A stretch of DNA of 64,000 bases from Halobacteriales archaeon QS_5_70_15 (GTDB taxonomy: Archaea; Halobacteriota; Halobacteria; Halobacteriales; Haloarculaceae). The position numbers were made by a program, and so were the translations under genes. Of the stretch, positions 9,088-17,842 are shown one piece after another (positions within the stretch are counted from its first letter, which is position 1; every line of letters begins with the position of its first letter). Below the pieces are notes generated by a model. That model made no database searches, had not been told where the DNA came from, and was given only the letters and a program-made list of their open reading frames with translations. Location of the stretch: positions 1 through 64,000 of the forward strand of contig PXRQ01000071.1 in assembly GCA_003022005.1 (NCBI GenBank). The letters are read 5' to 3'.

Positions 9088-9765
9088 TCAGTACTCCGTC
9101 CCCCTCCGGGCTCCCTGGCCGGCCTCGATGGGGTGTTTCCCCTTCCGGACGTTCGTGACGAGATCGGCGTGGTCGACGAGGTAGTCGGGGCGCTCGTGCC
9201 CGCCCGTGAGGACGAGTTCGAGCGCCTCGGGCTCCGACTCGATCAGTTCGACCACCTCCTCCGGTTCGACGAGGCCGCGGTTGGCCGCGTACAGCACCTC
9301 GTCGAGGATCAGCATGTGCACCCCGGCGTCCGGGGGCCCATCGAGGTCGAGCGGCGCGGTCAGGTCGGCCTCGCCGGCCGCCTCCAGCAGCTCCCGCGTC
9401 CGGGCGAGCGCCCCGCGGGCCTTCGCCTCGTGCTCGTCGTCGTCCGACCCGTCGAGGAAGCCGTGCCAGCCGTAGTTGCCCGTGTTCTCGTAGCTGAACC
9501 CCGGCATCGCCTCGATGGCGTTGTACTCCCCGCGGACGTCCTCGACGGTTCCCGTCCCGCCCTTCATGAACTGGAGCATATGGACGCGGTAGCCGTGGCC
9601 CGCCGCCCGGAACCCCATCCCCATCGCCGCGGTGGTCTTGCCCTTGCCGTCGCCCCACCAGACCTGGGTGAGCCCGAACTCCTCGGGGGCGCTCGGTTCG
9701 ATCTCGCGGGCCCTCGGGCCCCGGTCGGTCGCCGTCTCCGCCGTCTCCGTGGTGTGATCGGTCAT
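9088..9765 (-). CDS. cobO: Cob(I)yrinic acid a,c-diamide adenosyltransferase
   Basis: A 225-residue CobA/CobO/BtuR-type ATP:corrinoid adenosyltransferase. The Walker A motif GDGKGKTTAAMG is near residue 42, followed by the family blocks VHMLQFMKG and ILDEVLYAANRG. It attaches the 5'-deoxyadenosyl group to cob(I)yrinate diamide before the cobyric acid synthase step. The ATG overlaps the stop of cbiA (ATGA), so the two are translationally coupled. The acidic N-terminal extension of about 35 residues is a haloarchaeal feature. Confidence 0.92.
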   Translation of the reverse strand: MTDHTTETAETATDRGPRAREIEPSAPEEFGLTQVWWGDGKGKTTAAMGMGFRAAGHGYRVHMLQFMKGGTGTVEDVRGEYNAIEAMPGFSYENTGNYGWHGFLDGSDDDEHEAKARGALARTRELLEAAGEADLTAPLDLDGPPDAGVHMLILDEVLYAANRGLVEPEEVVELIESEPEALELVLTGGHERPDYLVDHADLVTNVRKGKHPIEAGQGARRGTEY

Positions 9766-11000
9766 AGCGAATCGAGGAACCGGTCGAACGCACCGCTGTC
9801 GGCGTGGACGTGGGCGTAGGTACCCAGCGTCCGGTGTTCGGTGAGACCGTCGTGGTCGCCGTCGAGCCCCGTCCCCCGCTCGACGTCGAAGGCGAACCGG
9901 GCGTCCCCGTCCACCGCCGCCGTCGAGTAGTGGAACTCGTGGCCCCGGACGGTCGCCCCCGCGCCGGCGGTCAGGGCCTCCCGCTTCGCCCGGAGTTCGA
10001 CGTGGTCGAGCGCCCGGTAGCGGTCGTGCATCTCGACGTCCGCGGGGAGGATCCCCGCCATGTCGACGGTGACGTCGTCGACCGTAGTCAGCGACTCGGC
10101 GAGCGCCATCAGCCCGCCGCACTCGCCGAGGACCGAGAGTCCCTCAGCCGCCCGATCGGCGAGCGAGTCGAGCGCGGGACTTCCGGAGAGCCGTTCGGCG
10201 TGGAGTTCCGGATAGCCCCCCGGGAGGTAGATCCCCTCGCAGTCGGGGAGGTCGTCGCCCGCCGTCGGCGCGAACTCGAGGACCGTCGCCCGCTCGCGGA
10301 GCCGCTCTATCGTGGCGGGGTAGACGAACCGGAAGGCGTCGTCGCGCGCGCGGGCGACGTCGAGGAGCCGCTCGGCCCGCACGCCCTCGGCGGCCTCGTC
10401 CAGTGCGTCGTCGTCGACGGGTGCCTCGTCGCCCATGTGCAGACCGAGGTGTCTGTCGGGGATCTCGAGGCCCGACAGCGGCGGGACGCGACCGAAGTAC
10501 TCCAGTCCGTCGGGCAGGGCCTCGCGGATGCCCCGCTCGTGGCGGCCGCCGTGTGCCCGCGAGGCGAGCACGCCGGCCACGTCGATGTCGCGGCCGATCC
10601 GGTCGGCGTACTCCCGGAAGCCGAGCGCCGTGGCGGCGACGCTCTCCATCCCCGCGCTCGCGTCGACGACGAGCACCACCGGGAGCGAGAGCGCCTCGGC
10701 GACGGCCGCGGTGCTCGAAACCGCCCCGTCGTACAGGCCCATGACCCCCTCGACGACGCAGACGTCGCCCTCGCCGCGGTGGTAGTTCCGCCGGGTCCCC
10801 CCCCGTCCCGACATCCACGTGTCGAGCGTGCGTGAGGGCCGGCCCGCGACGGCGGCGTGGTGGCTCGGGTCGATGAAGTCCGGGCCGGCCTTGGCCGGCT
10901 GGACGGCCTCTCCCGCCCGCTCCAGCGCCCGCATCGCGGCCAGCGTGCCGACCGTCTTGCCGACGCCGGAGGCCGTCCCCGCGAGGAGGATCCCCCTCAC
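9762..11000 (-). CDS. cbiA: Cobyrinic acid a,c-diamide synthase
   Basis: A 412-residue glutamine amidotransferase that converts cobyrinate to its a,c-diamide. It begins with the ATPase motif GTASGVGKT and carries the glutaminase Cys in GECGGLMALAESL and a C-terminal GTYAHVHAD. The start is GTG at 10998-11000, giving VRGILLAGTASGVGKT as in the family. It is followed by cobO with a 4-bp overlap. Upstream, toward cbiZ, is a 128-bp gap with a GGGGAC tandem tract. Confidence 0.92.
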   Translation of the reverse strand: MRGILLAGTASGVGKTVGTLAAMRALERAGEAVQPAKAGPDFIDPSHHAAVAGRPSRTLDTWMSGRGGTRRNYHRGEGDVCVVEGVMGLYDGAVSSTAAVAEALSLPVVLVVDASAGMESVAATALGFREYADRIGRDIDVAGVLASRAHGGRHERGIREALPDGLEYFGRVPPLSGLEIPDRHLGLHMGDEAPVDDDALDEAAEGVRAERLLDVARARDDAFRFVYPATIERLRERATVLEFAPTAGDDLPDCEGIYLPGGYPELHAERLSGSPALDSLADRAAEGLSVLGECGGLMALAESLTTVDDVTVDMAGILPADVEMHDRYRALDHVELRAKREALTAGAGATVRGHEFHYSTAAVDGDARFAFDVERGTGLDGDHDGLTEHRTLGTYAHVHADSGAFDRFLDSL

Positions 11001-11043
11001 GGACGACCCTCCGGGGGGACGCGAGTGGTCCGCGAGCGTGCGA

Positions 11044-11084
11044 CCAGGGACAGGGACGGGGACGGGGACGGGGACGGGGACGGT
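11044..11084. repeat. GGGAC/GGGGAC simple tandem tract
   Basis: About six consecutive hexamers of the type GGGGAC (preceded by slightly different GGGACA) lie in the gap between cbiZ and cbiA. It is a simple-sequence tract. Such tracts slip easily, but it lies outside coding sequence. No function is evident. Confidence 0.7.
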
Positions 11085-11128
11085 TCCATCGAGCCGGACA
11101 AACGGACTTGTGGCAGGTAAATCCTGCT

Positions 11129-11841
11129 TTATCCCCGGGGCCGGAACACCTCGGCGGCGTGGTCGGTCGAGACGCCGTGCTCCGCGTCACCGACCGACGT
11201 CGGGAGGTCGCCGTCGGGATAGCGCGACCGCAGGCTCGCACGGAGCGCGCCGCGGACGCAGGCCCGGGCGGCCGCACCGGTGGGGGTGCCGCTCCCGGCG
11301 AACGGCTCCCGCTTCCCCGTCGACCGACAGCCGACGACGGCGGCGTCGGTCGTCGTCCCGGGGAACCCCGTGTCGGCCAGCAGCGTCGCCGCCTTCGCCT
11401 CGACCGCGACGCCGAGCAGCGAGGCCAGCGCCCCGTCCCCGAGCGCGCGCGTCGCGGAGAGCAGGACGTTCACCGTCCCCGGGTCGTACTCGCCGACGTC
11501 GCCGTCGAGCGACGCCGCCTCCTCGCCCGCGGCCGGGAGCGCGGCCGGGTTCGACAGGCCCGCGGTGACGACGGCCGTCACCGATCCGCTCCGGGCGGCG
11601 CGGGCGTGGCGCATCCCGACGCCCGTCAACAGCGCCGGTCCGGCGGGGTCGAACCCCGCCTCGCGCCGTCGTTCCCCGACGTACGCGTCGAGGTCGGTCC
11701 GGTCGAACCCCGTCGGAACCGAGACGTTGTACGCGGCGTCCGCGTCGACGAACCCCCGTTCCACCCCGTCGAGAGCCACCGGGCGTCCGGGTGGCGCATC
11801 CGGAGGACCCCCGAACGGACCGCGAGCTCGGGCTCAGACAT
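11129..11841 (-). pseudogene. cbiZ: Adenosylcobinamide amidohydrolase CbiZ, frameshifted near its 5' end
   Basis: CbiZ cleaves adenosylcobinamide to adenosylcobyric acid for corrinoid salvage. The first frame (ATG at 11839-11841) reads [13 protein letters not shown] then WLSTGWNGG. The rest, GFVDADAAYNVSVPTGFDR through the stop at 11129, is one base out of frame. Adding a single G to the GGGGG run near 11770 (+ strand C run) restores one continuous 237-residue protein. This is typical of a homopolymer sequencing error, although a real slip cannot be excluded. The ATG overlaps the end of cobD by 8 bp. Confidence 0.85.
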
Positions 11842-12844
11842 CCGCGAGGACCTCCAGCAGCCGGTCGTTCCCGTCGGGGAGCCGGACGGCCACCCTGACG
11901 TGCGAGTCGAGGCCGCGGAACGTCGTCGCGTCCCGCACCGCGACGCTCCGCTCGCGCGCTCGCTCCACGACCGCCGCGACGTCCCGCCCGCCGACGTCGA
12001 GCAGCAGGAACGGGGCGTCGGAGGGGTGGACTTCGAACCGCCCCGAGAGCGCCTCGCGCATCCGCTCGCGCTCCGCCCGGACCCGCTCGCGCGTCTCCGC
12101 GACGAACGCCACACATCCCATGCAGTGAGCGCCGACGGCGGCCGCGGGCGTGCCGAGCGCCCACGCCCGGCGGGCGACCTGCAGCCGGGTGCCCAGGTCG
12201 CCGGTCGCGACGGCGAACCCCGCCCGGATGCCCGGGAGGCCGAACAGCTTCGTGAGCGACCGCGCCACGACGACGCCATCGCGGCCCGCGAGCGACCGCT
12301 CGCCGGTGAACCCGAGGAACGCCTCGTCGACGAGCAGCGGCGTCCCGGCCTCCCGACACCGGTCGGCGAACCCCCGGAGCCGACCGGCGTCGTAGGCGTC
12401 GCCGGTCGGGTTGTTCGGGTTGCAGACCACGGCGAGCGCGTGGTCGGCGGGGTCCGCGTCGAGCAGTTCGTCGTGGGGAACGAACGACGGGTCGGCCCTC
12501 TGGAGTCGGACCTCGCGGGCGTACTCGCCGAAACTCGGGTACGGGACGAGCACCGAGTCGCCGCGGTCGGCGGTCACTTCGACCGCGAGGCGGATCGCCG
12601 CAAGTCCGCCCGGCGTCGGCACGACGTCGCCGGGGTCGCAGTCCACGTAGTCGGCGGCCGCCTGTCGGTACGCCGGGTAGCCGTCCGGCGGGTACGTGCG
12701 TGCGGCGCCGAACGCCCCGCGGTAGACCCGTTCGGTCCCCTCGGGGACGAGCGGGTTCGTGTTCGCGCTGAAGTCCAGCAGGTCGGGGTCGTCGCTGCTC
12801 CCGTGCGGGACCCTGGTCCCGCCCGCGACCGCCTCAGGGTCCAT
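11834..12844 (-). CDS. cobD: Threonine-phosphate decarboxylase CobD
   Basis: A 336-residue fold-type I PLP enzyme of the histidinol-phosphate aminotransferase family. Motifs are [28 protein letters not shown] and the PLP lysine in [16 protein letters not shown]. In this gene context it is best read as CobD, which makes (R)-1-amino-2-propanol phosphate for the aminopropanol arm. I chose the ATG at 12842-12844; it overlaps the 3' end of the CobT-like gene by about 11 bp. A histidinol-phosphate aminotransferase role is less likely inside a B12 operon. Confidence 0.85.
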   Translation of the reverse strand: MDPEAVAGGTRVPHGSSDDPDLLDFSANTNPLVPEGTERVYRGAFGAARTYPPDGYPAYRQAAADYVDCDPGDVVPTPGGLAAIRLAVEVTADRGDSVLVPYPSFGEYAREVRLQRADPSFVPHDELLDADPADHALAVVCNPNNPTGDAYDAGRLRGFADRCREAGTPLLVDEAFLGFTGERSLAGRDGVVVARSLTKLFGLPGIRAGFAVATGDLGTRLQVARRAWALGTPAAAVGAHCMGCVAFVAETRERVRAERERMREALSGRFEVHPSDAPFLLLDVGGRDVAAVVERARERSVAVRDATTFRGLDSHVRVAVRLPDGNDRLLEVLADV

Positions 12845-13796
12845 TGCCCCCCTCCGGTCGATACCCCTCGGGCGCGACGAGTCGGTCGTAGACCGCCGCA
12901 ACCGAGTCGCGGACGTCGGCCATCGGGACGCCCGCCCCCCGGGCGTACGCGAGCGCGCCGCCCATCCCGACGCCCTCCTTGCCCTCGCCGGCGACGTACC
13001 GCTCCATGGCGACGTGTTCCGACCGCTCGAACCCGGGGTCCGTGACCGCGAGGTCGAGGTCGAGCGCCCCGGCCGCCTCGCGGAGGGCCGTCCCCGGGTC
13101 CGCCGCGACGAACGACGTGGTCGCCAGCGGGAGCGGCGCGTCGACCCCGCCGTGCCGGAGGAGCGCGCCCCGGACGACGCCGGCGACCGCCGCGAGCACG
13201 GGGTCGCCCATCCGCTCGACGGCGGCGAGCGGGTCGCCGGCCGCGTCGCCCGGTTCCATGTCGCTCGCGGCGAGCCCCTCCTCGACGACCCGCCGTTTCA
13301 GCTCGAGCGGGTTCTCCGGGAGCGACGAGGAGACGCCCCGGTCCTCGCCGAGCGCCGCGAGCACGCCGAGGGCGGTGGTCGTCCCGCCGGGTATCGTCTC
13401 CGCGACGAACACCGCCTGGTCGGCGAGCCCCGCGCCGAACTCGCGGGCCCGCTCGAACACCCCGTCGGCGTCCCGGACGGCCACCGCCTTCCGGACGTCG
13501 CGGCCGGCCGACGCGTCCAGGGGGACGGCCTCGACGCCGGTCGCTCGAGCGAGCCCCGCGTCGAGCACCGTGACGTCGAACCCCGCGAGTTCGCGCACCG
13601 CCCGGGTGACGACCGCCGGGGTCGGACAGCCCGTCGGGCTCACGGGGACGACCGGTGCCTCGACCGGCCGCCCCTCGACCAGTATCTCCGCGTCGGCGCT
13701 CGGGGTGTGGGCCATCAGGTCCGGGTCGGCGCCGGCGGCGCTGATCCCCTCGATGCGTGCGGTTCGGGTCGTTCCCGCGGCGAGGACGAGCCTCAC
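12834..13796 (-). CDS. CobT-like nicotinate-nucleotide phosphoribosyltransferase (UPF0284-type)
   Basis: A 320-residue protein of the archaeal family usually annotated as a nicotinate mononucleotide:base phosphoribosyltransferase-like protein, which would activate the lower-ligand base as its alpha-riboside phosphate. Conserved Gly-rich blocks are visible ([34 protein letters not shown]). I prefer the GTG at 13794-13796 because it overlaps the cobY stop as GTGA; another GTG lies 6 nt upstream. Assignment rests on family resemblance and operon position. Confidence 0.8.
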   Translation of the reverse strand: MRLVLAAGTTRTARIEGISAAGADPDLMAHTPSADAEILVEGRPVEAPVVPVSPTGCPTPAVVTRAVRELAGFDVTVLDAGLARATGVEAVPLDASAGRDVRKAVAVRDADGVFERAREFGAGLADQAVFVAETIPGGTTTALGVLAALGEDRGVSSSLPENPLELKRRVVEEGLAASDMEPGDAAGDPLAAVERMGDPVLAAVAGVVRGALLRHGGVDAPLPLATTSFVAADPGTALREAAGALDLDLAVTDPGFERSEHVAMERYVAGEGKEGVGMGGALAYARGAGVPMADVRDSVAAVYDRLVAPEGYRPEGGNGP

Positions 13797-14353
13797 AGCC
13801 ACGCCTCCGCCACGGCCGCGTCCCGTCTCGTGTTCACGTTGACGGCCAGTCGGCGGTCCTCGGTTACGTACGTTTCGTCTCGGCCGTCGCCGACGACGAC
13901 GTTCGCCCCCGCCGGGACGAGTTCCCGACCCCCCCGCTCGAAGGTTGTGTCCACGCTCACGCCCAGATTACGCTTGAGCGACGCGGGGACGCAGACGGCG
14001 AGCGAGCCGCCGTCATGCGCGTCGAGGACGGCGTCGACGGCGTCGGGGGCCAGGAGCGGGAGGTCGGCGGCGGCGGTCAGCACGGGCGTCGCCACGCGCT
14101 CGTCCCCGAGCGCGAACCGGAGGTCCGCGACGTACCCCTCGCCAGGGGCGTCGATGCGCGGGCGGCCGGCGAGGTGCTCGCGGGTCGCCGGCGCGTGCGG
14201 CGAGACGACCGGATACACGTCGCCGACGCGGCTCCCGTCGAGGGCCGCGAGCACGCGGTCGATCATCGGAAGGCCGCCGACCTCGAACAGCGGCTTCTCC
14301 ACCGCCGCGTCGAGGCGCGTCCCCTTCCCTCCACAGAGCACGAGCGCGTCCAC
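13793..14353 (-). CDS. cobY: GTP:adenosylcobinamide-phosphate guanylyltransferase CobY
   Basis: A 186-residue nucleotidyltransferase with the N-terminal signature [15 protein letters not shown] and [17 protein letters not shown], matching archaeal CobY, the replacement for bacterial CobU. It makes AdoCbi-GDP. The start is GTG at 14351-14353. The stop overlaps the next start by 4 bp. The SDR gene upstream ends only 7 bp away, so it probably shares the transcript. Confidence 0.9.
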   Translation of the reverse strand: MDALVLCGGKGTRLDAAVEKPLFEVGGLPMIDRVLAALDGSRVGDVYPVVSPHAPATREHLAGRPRIDAPGEGYVADLRFALGDERVATPVLTAAADLPLLAPDAVDAVLDAHDGGSLAVCVPASLKRNLGVSVDTTFERGGRELVPAGANVVVGDGRDETYVTEDRRLAVNVNTRRDAAVAEAWL

Positions 14354-14360
14354 GACCGCC

Positions 14361-15143
14361 TCACGACCGCCCGCCGGACACCAGGTCCGGCGTCGGGTAG
14401 GTCCCGCCGTTGACGTGGAGCGTCGTCCCGGTGACGAACGACGCCCTGTCGGAGGCGAGGAAGCAGCAGGCCTCGGCCACCTCCTCGACCGTCCCGAGGC
14501 GGCGGAGCGGCGTCGCCTCGACCACCTCCCGCTCGATCCGGTCCCAGTCCCCGCCCGCGTCCCGGTCGGTGTCGATGAGCCCCGGGGAGACGGCGTTCAC
14601 CCGCACCCCGTCCGGCCCGAGTTCGGTCGACAGCTGGCGGGTCAGCCCCTCGATGGCCATCTTCGAGCCGAACGAGTGGGTGTGGCCGGCGAGCCCGAGG
14701 TAGACCATCGCGCCGACGAGGTTGACGACCGACCCGCCGCCACGGTCGATCATGTCCGGTGCGACGTGCTGGGTGGTGAGGAACAGCCCCCGGAAGTTCA
14801 CGTCCGCGACGCGGTCGAGCTCCGCCAGCCCGACGTCGAGGAACGGCGCGCTCGGCCGGTAGGTCGCGTTGTTCACTAGGACGTCGACGGGGCCCAGTTC
14901 CGCCCGGACGTCCTCGACCATCGAATCGACGCCCTCGGGGTCGGCGAGGTCGGCGAGCGCAACCGCCGAGTCCCCGCCGGCCGCCTCGACCCGCCGGGCC
15001 GTCCCCTCGACGCCGTCGCGGTCGGTCCGTGCGGCGACGCCCACGTCCGCGCCGCGCTCGGCCAGCATCACCGCGATGGCCCGTCCGATGTTCCTGCTCG
15101 CCCCGGTCACGAGTGCGGTCCGTCCGTCGAAGTCCTGCACCAT
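14361..15143 (-). CDS. SDR family oxidoreductase
   Basis: A 260-residue classical SDR with the cofactor motif TGASRNIG near residue 14, NNATYRPSAP near residue 90 and a C-terminal block FVTGTTLHVNGGTYPTPD. The usual YxxxK is replaced by HSFGSKM: Phe sits where the catalytic Tyr is expected, three residues before the Lys. Activity is therefore uncertain. It lies 7 bp upstream of cobY and probably belongs to the same transcription unit, but no B12 step obviously needs it. Confidence 0.8.
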   Translation of the reverse strand: MVQDFDGRTALVTGASRNIGRAIAVMLAERGADVGVAARTDRDGVEGTARRVEAAGGDSAVALADLADPEGVDSMVEDVRAELGPVDVLVNNATYRPSAPFLDVGLAELDRVADVNFRGLFLTTQHVAPDMIDRGGGSVVNLVGAMVYLGLAGHTHSFGSKMAIEGLTRQLSTELGPDGVRVNAVSPGLIDTDRDAGGDWDRIEREVVEATPLRRLGTVEEVAEACCFLASDRASFVTGTTLHVNGGTYPTPDLVSGGRS

Positions 15144-15248
15144 GTGCCGGGGGGGTGCCCACGGGTCATATAGGTCGGCCTCCCGGAGCCCGTCGCGGCG
15201 GATGGGCCTCGGGTGACGCTCGCGCCGGCGGCGCGTCGCCCGGCCCGT

Positions 15249-15623
15249 TCAGCCGAGGTCCTCGACCAGTTCGAGGACGTAGCCGTCGACGCCCCCGAGG
15301 AACGCGATGCGCGCGTCGGCCGCCTCGACCGTCCGGGGTGTCTCGATCACCTCACATCCCGTGCGGTCGACGATCCGCTCGAGCTCGGCGTCCACGTCCT
15401 CGACCGAGAGCGCGACGTGGTCGAGCGCGGAGCGGTCGGGGTCAGGGTCGGGGTGGTCCGGCGCGTGACGGAGCTGTATCTCCCCGTGTTCGCCCCCGAG
15501 CCAGACGTTCTCGATGCCGTCGAGCGTCAGCGACCGGTGTTCCTCCAGCCCGACGCCGTCGACGAAGAACTCGCGGGCCGCTTCCAGGTCGGAGACCCAG
15601 ACGGCCGCGTGGATGACGTCCAT
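15249..15623 (-). CDS. VOC family protein (glyoxalase/bleomycin-resistance fold)
   Basis: A 124-residue protein beginning MDVIHAAVWVSDLEAAREFF, with DHVALSVEDVDAELERI in the second half. These are the two beta-alpha-beta-beta-beta modules of the vicinal oxygen chelate fold. His near the N-terminus, His in DHVAL and Glu near the C-terminus are possible metal ligands. The reaction is unknown. CTTAGG lies about 27 nt before the ATG, consistent with a leaderless transcript. Confidence 0.8.
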   Translation of the reverse strand: MDVIHAAVWVSDLEAAREFFVDGVGLEEHRSLTLDGIENVWLGGEHGEIQLRHAPDHPDPDPDRSALDHVALSVEDVDAELERIVDRTGCEVIETPRTVEAADARIAFLGGVDGYVLELVEDLG

Positions 15624-15683
15624 GGCCGACCGTGACAGGGGGAAGCTCCTAAGCGTTCGCCCGAATCGAGCGCCCGCGGGGAC

Positions 15684-16073
15684 CTACTCCCCGCCGAACT
15701 CGGTCTGGTAGCTCGTCGCGTCGAGGCGGTCCTCCCGAAGCGGCCAGAACGCGAACAGTACCGCTCGCTCGCCGACCGCCCGGGCCGTGTGCTCGACGCC
15801 CGGCGGGATCGCTATCGCGTCGGACGGTTCGAGGGTGACTCGCTCGCCGCCCACCAGGAAGTCGAGTCGCCCCGCTGCGAGGACGTTCACCTGCTCCCAG
15901 GGATGAGAGTGGGGCTCGGCGTCCGGCTTGTCCGGCTCGATGACGGTGAACCCGACCATCTGATCCATCCCCCGGAACACCGACTGCCTGATGCCGTCCC
16001 CGTCCCGGACCGGCGGGACCTCCCGGAGGTCGTACGTCGACGGTACCTCGGACTCCTCGTACTCCCGTACCAT
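15684..16073 (-). CDS. Cupin domain protein
   Basis: A 129-residue single-domain cupin. Motif 1 reads EPHSHPWEQVNVLAAGRLDF, with two His and a Glu as probable metal ligands, and motif 2 reads AIPPGVEHTARAVGE with a third His. I chose the ATG at 16071-16073 because a TATA-like TTAAGT lies about 27 nt upstream on the minus strand (16093-16100). The function is not predictable; possibilities include a sugar or acid isomerase or a regulatory sensor. Confidence 0.8.
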   Translation of the reverse strand: MVREYEESEVPSTYDLREVPPVRDGDGIRQSVFRGMDQMVGFTVIEPDKPDAEPHSHPWEQVNVLAAGRLDFLVGGERVTLEPSDAIAIPPGVEHTARAVGERAVLFAFWPLREDRLDATSYQTEFGGE

Positions 16074-16227
16074 GGCGGGTCGACTCCGCACGACCACTTA
16101 ATCCCACGCCAGTACCGGGCTCGGATGCCCTCGGTGGCGACTCCAGGTCTCGGGTGTCGAGTACGGGTGTCTCGGGTGTCGGGTACGAGCCGATGGGCGT
16201 GTCGTTACGGCCCGTTCGGAGTGTCGG

Positions 16228-16995
16228 TCACTGCGTGTCCCACACCTTCTCGGGCATGGGCAGGCCCTCCCACGTGGCCGGGTCAAGCGGCTCGACGTCG
16301 ATCCCGAACTCCTCGGCGAGCATCCACTCCAGCTGGCGCGTGTGCTGGCCCGCGTGCCAGGTGGTCCGCTCGAAGAACTCGTGGACGGTCGGGTCCCCGT
16401 AGTAGACGTTCGCCGTCTCCGAGAAGTCCCGTCCCCGTGCGGGGCCCTCGTACCAGTCGTGGAGGCGGATCCGCACGTACTCCCCGTACGCCCTCAGGGC
16501 GTCGACGGACCGGTTCGCCCACTCCAGTTCGGGCTCGTAGCTCGTGAGCGACTCGCCGTCCTCGTGGTCCAGGAACGACTCCACGATGCTGAACGTGTGA
16601 TACGAGAGCTCGCCGACGCTCCGCGGCCGGTTCGGGATGTCGACCCGCAGGTGCTCCTCGGAGAGCGAGCCGAGGTAGCGGTCGACGGTCTCGAGGACGA
16701 GGTCGAGCCGGCGGTACAGCTCCTCGACCGGCAGGGGTTCGGCCTCGTGTTCGACGCCCGCGATCCGGGCCACCTCGTCGAGCTCCTGCGCGTCCGTCCA
16801 GTCCTCGCCGCGCTTGACCACCGGGACCTGCCGGGGGAGCCCCTGTTCCTCCATGTCGTCGAGGACGCTCCGGTCCTCGGTCACGTTGTGCGAGACGAAC
16901 GGGACCTCGTTGCGCTCGAGGAACTCCTTGGCCCGGAGACAGCTGGTGCAGCCGGTCGCCCAGTACAGGTGGACCCGCGTGTCATCCACACTCAT
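16228..16995 (-). CDS. Glutaredoxin-DinB fusion protein
   Basis: A 255-residue protein. Residues 1-80 form a glutaredoxin domain with the redox motif CTSC near residue 16 and QVPVV, the cis-Pro loop. After a short linker, residues about 90-255 form a DinB/YfiT four-helix bundle with the metal-type histidines in SYHTFSIVES and TTWHAGQHTRQLEWML. DinB-fold proteins often act as thiol-dependent transferases or hydrolases, so the fusion suggests a thiol-linked detoxification enzyme; this is inference. It is monocistronic in appearance. Confidence 0.82.
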   Translation of the reverse strand: MSVDDTRVHLYWATGCTSCLRAKEFLERNEVPFVSHNVTEDRSVLDDMEEQGLPRQVPVVKRGEDWTDAQELDEVARIAGVEHEAEPLPVEELYRRLDLVLETVDRYLGSLSEEHLRVDIPNRPRSVGELSYHTFSIVESFLDHEDGESLTSYEPELEWANRSVDALRAYGEYVRIRLHDWYEGPARGRDFSETANVYYGDPTVHEFFERTTWHAGQHTRQLEWMLAEEFGIDVEPLDPATWEGLPMPEKVWDTQ

Positions 16996-17101
16996 ACCTC
17001 GGCAACCGTCTCGCCGGTAATCAATCGTGCGGTCGAGTCGCGTGACCGTCGAGGCCGGCGGTGTCGGACTCCAGCGGACCGCCCCGTCGCGCGGGCGGCG
17101 T

Positions 17102-17189
17102 CTCGTACGGATCGTTGTAACGGTTTACCGACGGTCACTCGAACGGGGTCCGCGATCGGCGGCAAAAGACCACAGTAATCCGTATCAGA
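17102..17189. repeat. Palindromic dispersed repeat A, diverged copy 3
   Basis: Imperfect arms CTCGTACGGATCG (17103 onward) and, reversed, CTGATACGGATTACTG (17174-17189) enclose GTAACGGTTTACCGACGGTC and a CGGCAAAAGACCAC block. The layout matches copies at 8178-8263 and 54732-54812 with scattered substitutions. As in copy 1, the CTGATACGG arm contains the TGA stop of the adjacent gene (cobS). The remainder of 16996-17101 shows no gene. Confidence 0.65.
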
Positions 17190-17842
17190 GCGCGCTCCAG
17201 ACGACGAGGCCGGCGTGGAGCGCGGCCAGCCGTGCGAGTTCGTTCGCCGCGCCGAGGACGTCGCCGCTGACGCCGCCGAGCCATCCCCGGACCCACCGGC
17301 GGAGGAGCCACGCGGCGAGGAGGCCGGCCAACAGCCCGACCCCGGCGGCGGTCGAGGGCCACGTCAGGGCGAGCGCCGGGAGGGCGACGAGCGCGGGGCC
17401 GAGCAGGCCGCGCGGTGACCCGCCGACCACCTGCGAGCCGAGGCCCTCGTGGGCGGCGGTTCCGAACGCCGCGACGCCGGCCCACGAGCCCCAGACAGAC
17501 GGCGGCGGTCCCGCCGACGCCGACCGCCGGGTCCTTCATGACCTCCCGCCGCCGCTCGGGGCCGTGGACGACCGCCGCGTCGCCGAGGTCCGCGAGGCCG
17601 TCGAGGTGCGTGATCCCCGTCAGGCCGACCACCGCGAGGACGAACAGGAGCGCGACGACCGGGGCCGGGACCGGGAGGGCGGCGCCGAGGGCCGCGGGGA
17701 CCGCGAGGAGCGCCCCGACGACGTAGCCCGCCAGCGGGAACGCGGCCGGCGTCCGCCGGAAGGCGTCCCACGAGGCCTCGTCGTGGCCGACGGGAAGCCG
17801 GGTGAGGAAGCCGAGCGCCCCCCGCAGCGCGCTCAGGACCAC
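17185..17842 (-). pseudogene. cobS: Cobalamin-5'-phosphate synthase CobS, frameshift near 17490
   Basis: CobS joins AdoCbi-GDP and alpha-ribazole phosphate at the membrane. From the GTG at 17840-17842 the frame reads VVLSALRGALGFLTRLPVG, HLDGLADLGDAA (the acidic motif) and VGGTAAVCLGLVG. It then continues one base out as AGVAAFGTAAHEGLGSQVVGG down to the stop. Removing one G from GTGGGCC near 17490 restores a single reading frame of about 219 residues with several membrane segments. The start overlaps the cbiB stop. The gene is otherwise well preserved. Confidence 0.85.

Noticed and set aside
11044..11084. GGGGAC tract considered as a regulatory or origin repeat
   Set aside because: It is a plain simple-sequence repeat with no AT-rich unwinding element or nearby orc/cdc6 gene.
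16147..16192. Imperfect ~23-bp duplication GTCTCGGGTGTCG(A/G)GTACG
   Set aside because: A small local duplication in a gap after a gene end; no further copies noticed and no symmetry, so not reported as an operator.
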